64,000 nucleotides of DNA from Metridium senile (GCA_949775045.1 OX459108.1:1777131-1841130); one strand, 5' to 3'; positions 45,821-58,087 are shown, counted from the stretch's first letter. Notes: a model not told the origin generated them from the sequence alone. Numbers and translations are program-made.

Positions 45821-46644
45821 CCCGGAGTAGTCAATCGATAAAATTCGATATCGATTTGCCAATCAATAAATTGATAACAATCGAGACCACTGATTTGATT
45901 GATATCGATTGTATCTATCAATCGTTAAAAATCGATATCACAGTAAAAAAATTATCGATTTTGATCGATTGACTACTTGGGGAATAGACAAACATACAAA
46001 TGAATGAACATTAACCAGCGTATACGTACATAAAATCACTATTCTGAGAAATTATTAAACTACAGTAGAAAAAAGGTAACCACTGAGTGGATAATTATCC
46101 GGGGGGGGGGGGATATCCAAGTGGTAGGGGTGATCGGCGTACATTTGTACCTTTTAGGGTTAAAATATTTCCAGTGCGTACCTTTTAGGGTCCATTTAGA
46201 GTTTTGGCTCAAAAATCAGTTGTAAGGGAAGTTTTTACTCTGCTTTATTTGTATCTGTGCGTACCTTTTAGGGGTCATTTTCAAAATCTCTGCCGATCAC
46301 CCCTACCACTTGGACAAAGGGAGTACCCCCCCCCCCCCCCCCTGAGATAATTATCGATCATTAAACATTGGTCATTATATCAAGTTTACGATCGAAAATG
46401 ATGATGATGATGATGACGTAAACACAACTAGTATCTCTTTAAGTGAATTAACTGAAAACTGCACATTATTATGACGTTAAAAACACTAAATCAACAATTC
46501 GATAAAAATCGAAAATCAATAAAAATCGATATCACACTTTTTTATTTTATCGATTTTTAACGATTTCCGATAGAAATCTATATAAATCAGCTGATTTTTT
46601 TCGATTTGTATCGATATCGATTTTTATCGATTGACTACTCCGGG
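45821..46644. mobile_element. ATCGAT-type element in gene H intron, with a nested MITE
   Basis: The ends CCCGGAGTAGTCAATCGATA and TATCGATTGACTACTCCGGG are exact inverted repeats, and TTTATA is duplicated at both flanks. An internal near-end at about 45984 (GATTGACTACTTGGGG) suggests a composite of two short elements. A different MITE is nested at 46100-46345. Confidence 0.85.
46100..46345. mobile_element. Palindromic G-run/C-run MITE nested in the ATCGAT element
   Basis: Same family as 7895-8143, in the opposite orientation of the CCTTTTAGGG words, flanked by the exact 10-bp direct repeat GATAATTATC (46090-46099 and 46346-46355). Confidence 0.85.
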
Positions 46645-46689
46645 TTTATATGATGCCTGACTAGCTTAACACAATATACACTCACCAGC

Positions 46690-47378
46690 TACTGCATTTT
46701 ATCATTCTGCATATTTTATCATTCTGCATATTTTATCATTCTGCATATTTTATCATTCTGCATATTTTATCATTCTGCATATTTTATCATTCTGCATATT
46801 TTATCATTCTGCATATTTTATCATTCTGCATTTTATCATTCTGCATATTTTATCATTCTGCATTTTATCATTCTGCATATTTTATCATTCTGCATATTTT
46901 ATCATTCTGCATATTTTATCATTCTGCATATTTTATCATTCTGCATTTTATCATTCTGCATATTTTATCATTCTGCATTTTATCATTCTGCATATTTTAT
47001 CATTCTGCATTTTATCATTCTGCATATTTTATCATTCTGCATATTTTATCATTCTGCATATTTTATCATTCTGCATATTTTATCATTCTGCATATTTTAT
47101 CATTCTGCATTTTATCATTCTGCATATTTTATCATTCTGCATATTTTATCTTTCTGCATTTTATCATTCTGCATTTTATCATTCTGCATATTTTATCATT
47201 CTGCATATTTTATCATTCTGCATTTTATCATTCTGCATATTTTATCATTCTGCATATTTTATCTTTCTGCATTTTATCATTCTGCATTTTATCATTCTGC
47301 ATATTTTATCATTCAGAATATTTTATCATTCAGCATATTTTATCATTCAGCATATTTTATCATTCTGCATTTTGTTAT
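46690..47378. repeat. Minisatellite with mixed 15- and 17-bp units in gene H intron
   Basis: About 40 units of CATTTTATCATTCTG (15 bp) and CATATTTTATCATTCTG (17 bp) are arranged irregularly. Other copies hold only a few units at the same place (for example near 1998-2064 and 26650-26740), so the array expanded only in gene H. Confidence 0.95.
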
Positions 47379-47434
47379 TCTACATTTTAACATTCTGCAT
47401 AAACGTACTGCTGCAAATTATCAAGTGAACTAAC

Positions 47435-47537
47435 ATTTTCCAATCCACCAGGCCACTTGTGTTCTCCTGTTACTTTGTTGTACACAAACAGAATCTCTCC
47501 TGACTTACAATTATATCCAGTCCAGTCTGTTTCCATC
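47435..47537 (-). CDS. Gene H, exon 2: start codon and WW-like module
   Basis: Intact 103-bp exon. The donor is GTTAGT instead of GTAAGT, still plausible but weaker. Sequence KWPGGLEN as in gene B. Confidence 0.72.
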
Positions 47538-47676
47538 CTGTGAAAGATGAAGATCAAGCACGGAATGTTTAACTCACGTGGTTTAATTTCAACACAACTT
47601 TGGATCCTCGCAGACGTGTTTAGTGTCTTCATATAACGTTTTCTTCACCATGAACTCAACAAACAAACAAACTTAC

Positions 47677-47745
47677 CTTTAAAACTGGTAATATCTGTTT
47701 GAAATAGGTAATCGACGATATACTGGACGAAGAAGAATATACTGA
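47677..47745 (-). other. Gene H, exon 1 (non-coding)
   Basis: The donor AAAG|GTAAGT is at 47676. The upstream limit is not visible. Confidence 0.45.
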
Positions 47746-47888
47746 AGTAAGATTATATATTACGGGTACTGCATGATCGTTGTTAGGGACTAGGTCGAGC
47801 CTCGTTTTGGAAACTCTATATACACAGGAAGCCCAATTCTATAGTAGTTTGAACTATTTTAGGAGTTATCAACAGTTATCTTGCAATA

Positions 47889-48690
47889 TTAAACAACAAT
47901 AGCAATAACAACAACAATAGCAATAACAACAACAATAGCAATAGCAACAATAGCAATAGCAACAATAGCAATAACAACAACAATAGCAATAACAACAATA
48001 GCAATAACAACAACAATAGCAATAACAACAACAATAGCACTAACAACAACAATAGCTAGCAATAACAACAATAGCAATAACAACAACAATAGCAACAACA
48101 ACAATAGCAAAAACAACAATAATAGCAATAACAACAATAGCAATAATAACAACAATAGCAATAGCAACAATAGCAATAACAACAATAATAGCAATAACAA
48201 CAATAGCAATAACAACAATAATAGCAATAACAACAACAATAGCAATAACGACAATAGCAAAAACAACAATAATAGCAATGACAACAATAGCAATAACAAC
48301 AACAATAGCAATAACAACAACAATAGCAATAGCAACAATAGCAATAACAACAACAGCAATAACAACAATAATAGCAATAACAACAACAATAGCAATAACG
48401 ACAATAGCAAAAACAACAATAATAGCAATGACAACAATAGCAATAACAACAACAATAGCAATAACAACAACAATAGCAATAACAACAATAGCAATAACAA
48501 CAATAATAGCAATAACAACAACAATAGTAATAACAATAGCAACAATAATAGCAACAACAATAGCAACAACAATAGCAACAACAATATCAACAACAATAGC
48601 AATAACAACAATAATAATAACAACAACAATAGCAATAACAACAATAGCAATAACAACAACAGCAATAACAACAACAATATAGCAATATAG
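47889..48690. repeat. CAA/CAATAG microsatellite upstream of gene H
   Basis: About 800 bp of the AACAACAATAGCAAT type. It contains a duplicated block marked by CAATAACGACAATAGC and CAATGACAACAATAGC variants at about 48245 and 48395. Confidence 0.95.
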
Positions 48691-48777
48691 TACTTTAAAT
48701 ATGATTATGATTAAAATCATAATGATTATCATTATTATTATTATCATCACTAAAATAATGATTATATAATGATTGTA

Positions 48778-49935
48778 TAGCGGATACAACACGGACCCAA
48801 ATGTTGAAAATGACTTAAACAATTTATCAAAATTTATGTTCAAGATTAAAATAAATTTGGCCTTGAAATTACAGGTTAAAACTTATGGTAATCAGGATAT
48901 ACAACACTAGTTTTGTGTAATATAAGATTTACAACACTCGTCATGATTGCTTTTGTAAATGTCTCATTAATTATATTCATGAGTTTTTAAGTAATATAGT
49001 ACAATATGAGCGGCCTATCTCTATCCAATATACAACGGCGAGTCGAAGACGAGCCGTTGTATACACCTAATCCAAAAAACGTTGTCTGGTCCGCCGCACA
49101 GTCCTCGCGCCAAGACTGTGAAAGATATTGGTTATATCTAATCAGTAATTAATTTATTTGCATGTTCACACTCTAGTGTGGTACTTTTGTCAACGAAATA
49201 GTGTTGTGCCTACTTTTATTTTCTTGTTTTATCACTCTCATCAAAATATTCACTGTGTTTTCCTTCACGGTCTTGGCGCGAGGACTGTGCGGCGGACCCG
49301 ACAACGTTTTTTGGATTAGGTATATAATTTTGGATATAGATTGGACGCGAATATTGTATAGAACTTATGAAAGTCCAACGTTAGTTCTTTCATATTTTAC
49401 TAAAATTGTCAAGATAAATGTAAATCTGGCCGAGAAAATTCAAGTTGAAACTTATGCAAATCAGGACGAAATCTGTATGAGATTTACAACCTTCGTCACG
49501 TACGGACGTGAATTCTTTTGTCAATTGCTCATTAATTATTCATCATTTATTAAAAAACTCATTAATAATTCATGAAAATTGACAAAAGAAATCGTAACCA
49601 TGACAAATGTTTTAAATCCTGAACTCGCAGATCGTGTTTTATCAGGTCTAAAACCACTTGGCTTCGAATTCGCCGTGTGGGCCGGTTTAAATCCTGTTAT
49701 AAAATTCATGAATAATTAATGAGTATTTTGAGATCAGAACTCAATGCCGTGACGAGTTCTGTAAATCTCATACAGATTTCGTCCTGATTTGCATAAGTTT
49801 GAATTTTCTCGGCCAGATTTACATTTATCTTGACAATTTTAGTAAAATTTGAAAGAACTAACAATGGACTTTCATAAGTCTTCGACTCGCCGTTGTATAT
49901 GGGATACAGATCGGACGCGAATATTGTATATATTA
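48778..49935. repeat. Dispersed repeat with large inverted arms
   Basis: The arms of about 170 bp at 49328-49500 and 49748-49935 are inverted (they share GGACGCGAATATTGTATA and CAAATCAGGACGAAATCTG). The start resembles 36360-36540. Frames inside the arms are mirror images and show no known domain. Confidence 0.65.
49062..49322. mobile_element. Foldback MITE (CACCTAATCCAAAAAACG ends)
   Basis: The 55-60-bp arms, including CGCACAGTCCTCGCGCCAAG and its complement, are inverted around an AT-rich interior of about 140 bp. Confidence 0.75.
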
Positions 49936-50026
49936 AATAAAACACTCCTGCTCGTTTACTAAGCTATACTTAAAATATTGATGATAATAATAACGTCGCG
50001 ATTACAAAGTAATGATGATAGTAATA

Positions 50027-50143
50027 TAATGAAAACCGAGATGCGTTTGGGAGAATTCTCGAGCAGGTCCAAACACTCGACTTTGTCTCGTGTTTGGACT
50101 GATCTGCTCTCGAATTCTCCCAAACGCATCTCGGTTTTCATTA
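50027..50143. mobile_element. Near-perfect 117-bp palindrome (TAATGAAAACCGAG ends)
   Basis: The arms TAATGAAAACCGAGATGCG, TTTGGGAGAATTC and GTCCAAACAC are matched in reverse on the right side, with only small interruptions near GAGCAG and CTGATCTGCT. Confidence 0.8.
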
Positions 50144-50219
50144 GCGCGTGAAAACACAGAAGACGTATTTCATTTCTTAAATTAATAATGATGACGATCA
50201 GGTAATACAGTTATATAAT

Positions 50220-50288
<69 letters not shown>

Positions 50289-50466
50289 CAATAAACTTTA
50301 TTGGCATGACCTGCTTAATTTACAAGTATTGCTAAAGTTATAAACTAGAACATTTAAATAATAAGGAGTATAATTAAATTTAGATACAATGATTTAAACA
50401 ACTATTATTGGTATAGTAAAATAAAAAATTTAAAAAAAAAAAAAAAAATTTACAATCATAGCTATA

Positions 50467-50750
50467 TTAAGCATCACATGAGTTTTGTCTACGTTCAAAA
50501 CATTTGTGAATAAATTTTGATAAATGAAATATTACTGATTGGTTGGTTGAATTAAGTAGATCATAAGTAATTTTATCAGTATCTAAATTAGGAGTAGAAA
50601 CATTATAATGAATCTTGTCAAATAATGTATTGCGTAAATCATTATATAATGAACATTGAAATAATAAATGTGTTTCAGATTCTACCGCTTTAGCGTTACA
50701 AAAGACACAAAGTCTTTGATCAGCTTGTATCTTTTGCTTGCTATAGCGAG
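50467..50750 (-). pseudogene. LINE C-terminal fragment, copy 1
   Basis: On the minus strand the frame reads [19 protein letters not shown], then [16 protein letters not shown], and ends NSCDA with a TAA at 50467. C-x2-C...H-x4-C is the zinc-knuckle pattern found at the C-terminus of many LINE ORF2 proteins. Downstream is AATAAA, then the TATC tail. No polymerase remains. Confidence 0.7.
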
Positions 50751-50816
50751 ATAGATAGATCGATAGATAGATAGATAGATAGATAAGTATGACCTGCTTA
50801 ATTTACAAGTATTTAC

Positions 50817-50943
<127 letters not shown>

Positions 50944-51121
50944 CAATAAACTTTATTGGCATGACCTGCTTAATTTACAAGTATTGCTAAAGTTATAAAC
51001 TAGAACATTTAAATAATAAGGAGTATAATTAAATTTAGATACAATGATTTAAACAACTATTATTGGTATAGTAAAATAAAAAATTAAAAAAAAAAAAAAA
51101 AAATTTACAATCATAGCTATA

Positions 51122-51405
51122 TTAAGCATCACATGAGTTTTGTCTACGTTCAAAACATTTGTGAATAAATTTTGATAAATGAAATATTACTGATTGGTTG
51201 GTTGAATTAAGTAGATCATAAGTAATTTTATCAGTATCTAAATTAGGAGTAGAAACATTATAATGAATCTTGTCAAATAATGTATTGCGTAAATCATTAT
51301 ATAATGAACATTGAAATAATAAATGTGTTTCAGATTCTACCGCTTTAGCGTTACAAAAGACACAAAGTCTTTGATCAGCTTGTATCTTTTGCTTGCTATA
51401 GCGAG
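51122..51405 (-). pseudogene. LINE C-terminal fragment, copy 2
   Basis: A second copy, 655 bp away and almost identical, produced by the local tandem duplication rather than by separate insertion. Confidence 0.7.
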
Positions 51406-51475
51406 ATAGATAGATCGATAGATAGATAGATAGATAGATAGATAAGTATGACCTGCTTAATTTACAAGTATTTAC

Positions 51476-51650
<175 letters not shown>

Positions 51651-51959
51651 TTTATTACAAACGCTTGGCAGCGGCGGGCTGAATTACGTACACGATGGAT
51701 AATAAAAACACAGTGTTTTTATTATTCATGATTACACAAATGTTTACACGTATGAAATTTAAAATGTAATTTACATATGAATTGAATAAATACTAAACTT
51801 GAGATAATTATAAATATAAAATAGAGCAATATTTATATGTATAAAAATTTTCGATTATAATCTAAAATATATTTAACTTATACTAGGCTTTTAAAGAATT
51901 ATGAACAATAAAACTATTTCGAAATCTATTTGTCTTAAAGTATTAAATTTACGTTTTTT

Positions 51960-53045
51960 TCTTAGATTCAGGCGACATTAGTGTTGGTATCAGGTAGTAA
52001 TTTAAAACAGCACAGCTGTTTCTGCACAGCCTCAAGTTCACGTGAGAGGTATGCTGGTAAACTGTCATGGAATGCCGGACATGCATATTCGGTGATTGGA
52101 CGAATGCATGTTCGAAAGAACTGAATCAATTCATCACTGTCAAGTCCAGAATTGGGACAGACCATACAATCGTTTCCTAGCTTTCTTTAGTGTTTCGCAA
52201 ATGTGAACATTCCACTTGAGATCGTTGGTAGCATGAAGGCCTAAAAGCCCGGGGGGGGGGGGGGGGGGGGTACTCCCTTTGTCCAAGTGGTAGGGGTGAT
52301 CGGCGTACCTTTTAGGGTTAAAATATTTCCTGTGCGTACCTTTTAGGGTCCTTTTAGAGTTTTGGCTCAAAAATCAGTTGTAAGGGTCATTCTTACTCTG
52401 ATTTATTTGTATCTGTGCGTACCATTTTCAAAACCTCCGCCGATCACCCCTACCACTTGGACAAAGGGAGTACCCCCCCCCCCCCCCCCCCCCGGCCTAA
52501 AAGTTTGGCACTTGTGACGCTATCGATTCCTTCTCCATTGACAATGATTGGATTTAATTCAGTATTGGTTTTTGCAAAACTAATACGAAGTTCCTTGCAC
52601 TTAGATTCGTTTAATTGAAACTTGTTTGTAGAAGCTTTACACGTTGCCTCCTGTCAGTCAGAAAGTCGATGATCCAAGCTTTAACGGCTTCTGGGATGTC
52701 GTATGATTGAAGTTTCCTAACCAAGTTATGGTGGTCTATTAGGTCAAATTCTTTTCGGAAGTCGAATACGACTAGTCTACAAGTTGCACTGTTTCCATCA
52801 GTTGAGCTATACCACAAGTGTAGCATACCTATGAGAGCTTGAGTGGTACTACTCCCTGGCACGGTACCAAATTGCCGAGTGTCGATCTCTGCTAGAACAG
52901 CTGGCTTGACAAACCGCTTAACCACGAACTCTTCTGCTACTTTTGAAAGAATTGTGTTAAAGAGATAGGCCGTAGATGTTTGTTAATGTCAGTAACCGGT
53001 TTTTGCTTAGGGATGGGAGTGATGTTTGCAAGTTTCCAATATAGG
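51960..53045 (-). pseudogene. Degenerate LINE reverse transcriptase (CR1/L2-like)
   Basis: Read leftwards, the pieces are in family order: LYWKLANITPIPKQK and LRPISLTQ (RT blocks 0-1), LVVFDFRKEFDLIDHHNLV (palm block with the first catalytic Asp), FLTDRRQRVKL, then QLNESKCKELRISFAK, LGLHATNDLKWNVH, and the thumb-like FRTCIRPITEYACPAFHDSL. Several frameshifts separate them, the block with the YxDD catalytic motif is deleted between QRVKLLQTSF and QLNESKC, and a MITE is inserted at 52248-52495. The 3' side runs to AATAAA and the TATC tail at 51649. Confidence 0.8.
52248..52495. mobile_element. Palindromic G-run/C-run MITE inserted in the LINE
   Basis: Same family as 7895-8143. It interrupts the LINE frame between SAKLLG and LHATNDLKWN and is flanked by the direct repeat CCTAAAAG (52240-52247 and 52496-52503), extendable to GGCCTAAAAG. 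Confidence 0.88.
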
Positions 53046-53320
53046 TTGGAGTTTTTTAAGCCATTCAATAAACTCGCAGATCGTGTTTTATCAGGTCTAA
53101 AACCACTTGGCTTCACCGTATGGTTTAAATCCTGATAAAACACTCCTGCTCGTTTACTAAACTATACTTAAAATATTGATGATAATAATAATGATAATTA
53201 AAGTAATGATGATAGTAATAATGATTATGGTATTAATAATGATGACAATAGTTATGATTATTAAATAATGATGATAATAATAATAACAACAACAACAATA
53301 ATAATAATAATAATAATAAT

Positions 53321-53454
53321 AGAGTAGACGCACTTAATCCGTGAAACAAACACTAATTTTTAGTTCTAAATAGTGATAATAAAACAATAGAAAACAAAGA
53401 ATTTTTTTATGAAATAGTACTAATTATATGTCACGGATTTAGTGCGTCTACTCT
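53321..53454. mobile_element. TA-flanked MITE (GAGTAGACGCACT ends)
   Basis: The ends GAGTAGACGCACTTAATCCG and CGGATTTAGTGCGTCTACTC are inverted, with TA on both sides, inside an AAT microsatellite. Confidence 0.8.
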
Positions 53455-53459
53455 AATAA

Positions 53460-54380
53460 TAATGATAATAATAATGGACGTATAGAAGACAAGGCCCTAG
53501 CAAGCTACATTGCTAATAATACAGACGCATTGATGATAGCATGCAGGAATGAAAGAGTGTTACAGGAAGATGACGGAGAGAGCCTTAAAGTGTACAAAGG
53601 AAAGTGAAAGAAAGAAAGACTGGACAAGTGGCAAAGTAAAGCTTTGCATGGACAAATACTACGACAGACTGAAGGCATCCGTGACAACGCTTCGTGGGAT
53701 TGGATGCGCAAAGGCGAACTTAAGAAAGAGACTGAAGGATTAATAACTGCTGCTCAAGATCAAGAACAAACGCTATTAAAGCTAAGATTGACAAGCAGAA
53801 CGTGTCACCTTTGTGCAGGATGTGTGGAAAGAAAGATGAGACGGTGAGTCATATAATTTGTGAATGTTTTAAGCTAGCACAAATTGAGTATAAGCAACGC
53901 CATGACAATGTTGCAAGGATAGTGCATTGGGAGTTATCAAAAATGCATCAGCTTCCACACGCTAACAAGTGGCACGAGCATGTCCCAGATGCAGTTTCGG
54001 AGAAAGCAGATGTAAAGATCTTGTGGGACTTTAACATTCAAACTGACAAAGTCATTGAGCACCGTAGACCCGATATCGTTGTAATCAATTACAAAAACAA
54101 GCAGTGTCATATCATAGACGTTGCTATACCTGGAGATGCAAGAGTGAAGGATAAAGAGCTAGAGAAGATAGTTAAATATCAAGATTTAAAGGGAGAACTT
54201 GTAAAGTCATGGAATGTTAAAGTGTCAGTAATACCAATAGTAATAGGTGTTGTGACAAGCAGCTTAAAAAAATATATGAAGCAAGTTGATGTGAATGTAA
54301 AAATTGACCTACTACAAAAAGCTGCTTTGTTAGGAACAGCCAGAATTTTAAGGAAAGTTATGGACATTAAAGACTGTTAG
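53460..54380 (+). pseudogene. 3' part of a non-LTR retrotransposon with restriction-like endonuclease
   Basis: The pieces in order are IEDKALASYIANNTDALM, then ALHGQILRQTEG and KKETEGLITAAQDQEQ, then a zinc knuckle CRMCGKKDETVSHIICEC, the segment ILWDFNIQTDKVIEHRRPD, PD-x13-D (RRPDIVVI to IIDVAIPGD), and a C-terminal LLGTARILRKVM. Frameshifts and an early stop near 53609 and 53785 break it. The family layout matches R2/NeSL/Dong-like LINEs. The last open segment (53802-54380) is complete to its stop and is followed by AATAAA and an AAT tail. Confidence 0.8.
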
Positions 54381-54507
54381 AGGACTATAAATAAGAAGAG
54401 TAACATAAATGTATACATGTAAGTTTTAAGTGAAGTCTGAGGCTATAGGCAATAGCTTGACTAGTATATAACCAGGAAACTATGTAAATAGAAATTATCA
54501 TGTGATT

Positions 54508-54514
54508 CAATAAA

Positions 54515-54610
<96 letters not shown>
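54508..54610. repeat. (AAT)n tail of the LINE
   Basis: A pure AAT run starting directly after the AATAAA of the LINE, expected for 3' tails of this class. Confidence 0.9.
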
Positions 54611-54611
<1 letters not shown>

Positions 54612-54789
54612 GGTAGTTTTTTACTGATTCAGTATCTATAATTATACCCATATAAAATATACCCATATAAAACATATAAAATTGTTTTGTCATGCTTTTT
54701 TCATTTTACAAAATGTCTAGTTCCTTTTTGTTTAGATATTTTATTTAGTTAAAGGACAAACTTGAATCAAAGGAAGAGCATTAATACTC

Positions 54790-54978
54790 AAAGGGTTTCT
54801 CTCTGGTGTGTAATTGTTTAAAATGTTGACAGAATTAAATTTCCACTCAGTGCAAACTTATTCTAATAGAAACAGAACATTCAAAGGGTTTCTCTCCAGT
54901 GTGTAAAGTACAATCATATGTCTGTTTAAATCGCCCTTCTATGTGTAAACTTCAAACAGAACATTCAAAGGGTTTCTC
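54790..54978 (-). pseudogene. Decayed fingers downstream of the gene I stop
   Basis: Several finger fragments (complements of AAACAGAACATTCAAAGGG and TGTTCTAAGATG variants) are broken by indels. The gene I stop is the same linker change (GGA to TGA after RTHT) as in gene E. Confidence 0.6.
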
Positions 54979-57109
54979 TCAAGTATGTGTTCTAAGATGG
55001 ACATTTAATAGAGGCTGATCTGTAAACATCTTCTTGCAAACAAAACATTCAAAGGGTTTCTCTCCAGTATGTGTTCTAAGATGGACATTTAAAGTATCCT
55101 TCCGTGAAAACTTCTTCTTGCAATAAGTACATTCAAAGGGTTTCTCTCCAGTATGTGTTCTAAGATGTATAGTTAAAGTTCCCCTCAGTGCAAACGTCTT
55201 CTCACAAACAGAACATCCAAATGGTTTCTCTCCGGTATGTGTTCTAAGATGTTCATTTAATCTATTCTTCCGTGCAAACTTCTTCATGCAAACATGACAT
55301 CCAAAGGGTCTCTCTTGAGTATGTGTTGTAAGATGTTCATTTAAATTACACTTCAGTGTAAACTTCTTCTTGCAAACAGAACATTCAAAGGGTCTCTCTC
55401 CAGTATGTGTTTTAAGATGTATATTCAAACTGTACTTGTGTGTAAACTTCTTCTTGCAAACAGAACATCCAAAGGGTCTCTCTCCAGTATGTATTTTAAG
55501 ATGTTCATTTAAATTACACTTCTGTGTAAACTTCTTCTTGCAAACAGAACATTCAAAGGGTCTCTCTCCAGTATGTCTTCTAAGATGTACATTTAAATTC
55601 GAGATAAATCTGAACTTTATCTTGCAAACAGAACACTGAAAGGATCTCTCTCCAGTATGTGTTTTAAGATGTACATTTAAATTGGACTTCTGTGCAAACT
55701 TCTTCTTGCAAAAAGAACATCCAAAGGGTCTCTCTTCAGTATGTGATCCAAGATGTATATTCAAACTGTACTGGTGTGTAAACTTCTTCTTGCAAACAGA
55801 ACATCCAAAGGGTCTCTCTTCAGTATGTGATCTAAGATGTATATTCAAACTGCACTTGTAAGTAAACTTCTTCTTGCAAATAGAACATTCAAAGGGTCTC
55901 TCTCCAGTATGTTTTCTAAGATGGGCATTTAATCTATCCTTCCGTGAAAACTTCTTCTTGCAAACAGTACATTCAAAGGGTTTCTCTCCAGTATGTGTTA
56001 TAAGATGTATAGTTAAAGCTTCCCTCAGTGCAAACTTCTTCTCACAAACAGAACATCCAAATGGTTTTTCTCCGGTATGTGTTCTAAGATGTTCATTTAA
56101 TCTATTCTTCCGTGCAAACTTCTTCTTGCAAAAAGTATATTCAAAGGGTCTTTCTCCAGTATGTGATCTAATATGTATATTCAAACTGCACTTGTGTGCA
56201 AACTTCCTCTTGCAAACAGAACATTGAAAGGATCTCTCTTCAGTATGTGTTTTAAGATGTACATTTAAATTGCACTTGTGTGTAAACATCTTCTTGCAAA
56301 CAGAACATTCAAAGGGTCTCTTTCCAGTATCTGTTCCAAGATGTTGATTTAAACTGTTCTTATGTTTAAACTTCTTTTTGCAATTAGGACATTGAAAGGG
56401 TTTCTCTCCAGTATGTGTTTTAAGATGTACATTTAAATTCGAGATAAATCTGAACTTTATCTTGCAAACAGAACACTGAAACTGTTTTTTATCAGTGTGC
56501 TTCCCATTCCTTTCAGGACGATTACTTTCATCATCACAGTTATTATCATCAACATCATGATCAACATCAGCAGTAACATCATCAATATCACCATCATTAT
56601 CACCATCATTGCTGTTGTCAATGAAGTTATTTTCAGTTGGAAATTCCTCTAAAACTCTTATCATTTCAGAAATTTCATCCAAGTCTTGGTCTTTCTCTTC
56701 TTTGTCTCCATCTTTCAAGGTATTCGCTGCAGCATCACTAGCATCATCATTATCACCATCCTCATTGCTGTTGTCCACATAGTTATTCTCAGGTGGAATT
56801 GCTGTTTCCTCTACAACATTCAATATTTCTGAGTTTCCATCCAGGCCTTGGTGTTTGTCTTGTTCATCTCCATCTTCCAAGGTATTCTCTACACCTAGTT
56901 CACTATCCAAGCTATCTTCACTTGAAACACTTGGTTGTGGTTGAGGTAACTAAAGTAACTTCTGAAATGTTGGAAGCATGACTTGGATTTATTTTGATAT
57001 ACATTGACATACATCCATTGTTGCAGCCATTGTCATCTGTTTGTGTTGCAATTGTTGCAAACTCTTTATAAATAACAGGATGGCCCTGCATTATCCTTCC
57101 TTCTACTCC
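54979..57109 (-). pseudogene. Gene I, exon 3: 18 C2H2 finger positions, frameshifted near its start
   Basis: The acceptor (ctaatttcag before GGAGTAG) and the N-terminal block are recognisable from 57109. At about 56950, GTTACTTTAGTTACC replaces GTTACATTACC, a 4-base gain that throws the frame into a stop within 15 codons. The frame from [10 protein letters not shown] to the finger array stop is open. Finger 5 lost its first Cys (FEYTFC), and FRFISNL fingers occur twice, suggesting block duplication inside the array. Unless the insertion is an error or spliced around (a TTTAG acceptor-like word lies there), this copy cannot make the full protein. Exon 2 is intact. Confidence 0.82.
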
Positions 57110-57439
57110 CTGAAATTAGAAAAAAAGTTTAATTACTGCAGTTTTCAACTTTGTGCGACATTTCAACAGCTTGTTATGAAACACATTTTTAGCAGCCATC
57201 AATCAAAATTAAAAAGTTGGTACCTTTTAAATCCTTGTTTGACGGCAGCAAAATATGTATTTTACAACTAGCCGTTGGAATGTCTGAGTTCGCAGAAAGA
57301 TGACAACATTGCAGTAATCAGTGTTGGAAGGCCCATTGAATATGCAATTTACTAGCTACATTCCCCTGCTACTGCATTTTATCATTCTGCATTTTGTCTT
57401 TCTGCATTTGGTTAATTTGCATTAAAAAACTCATGAATA

Positions 57440-57880
57440 ATTAATGAGACATTTACAAAAGACCATGACCATGACGAGGGGATCTCGAACACCGCAAAAA
57501 AATAATTGAACACCTTCATTGCAATTTTTTTTAAAGTCATGTGATATACAAAACTTTAAATGAAAAAGTAAATTCAAGTACATGGCTTTTAATGCAATTT
57601 TGAATTACTAGAAAACTGATACTACAGCAGTAAGCTACAGCGAAAGGTAAAAATAGCATATTGCGACAATGCAAGCCTTTTAGACTGATATCAACAAGCA
57701 TTTTTGTTCAAATTAAAAATCGCAACACTGCAAATTTCTGTTTCACTGGACACCGCACATAAAATAACGTAAACACTGCAAGGTTTGTCATCACCGCAAC
57801 ACTGCAATTTTTGAGCCTCATTCACCGCAACACTGCATTAAAAAAGGCCAACACTGCAACACCGCAAACCCCCATGTCCC
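57440..57880. repeat. Segment with repeated CACCGCAACACTGCA words in gene I intron
   Basis: CACCGCAACACTGCA-type motifs recur with growing density towards 57880, in one orientation. No reading frame or terminal inverted repeat is clear. Confidence 0.5.
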
Positions 57881-58087
57881 CCTCTTCCGCTGAGTTCAAT
57901 AGTTTCGCTTTCTGGATTATTTTACTGCTGTACAAGTCGTTGATGAATTACTGCTTTATTATACTGGCGTAAACTGAAATACAATTGATCTTGAATTACT
58001 ATCTAAGCTAAACAGTTGACATTGTTTTGTAACAATTAAGTTCATTCTATTGTACTATTCTATTCAATGTATACAACATGTACTTAT

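Noticed and set aside
46690..47378. CRISPR-like array of short regular repeats
   Set aside because: Units are contiguous, without unique spacers, in a eukaryotic intron. It is a minisatellite.
49201..49575. 124-residue plus-strand frame with a hydrophobic start
   Set aside because: It spans a MITE end and one arm of a large inverted repeat; the mirrored arm gives a similar frame at 49706-49945 on the other strand.
52140..52618. Pro-rich frames with YADHPYHLDKG
   Set aside because: The apparent YADH is from the MITE, not the reverse-transcriptase YxDD motif. The true block is deleted from the LINE.
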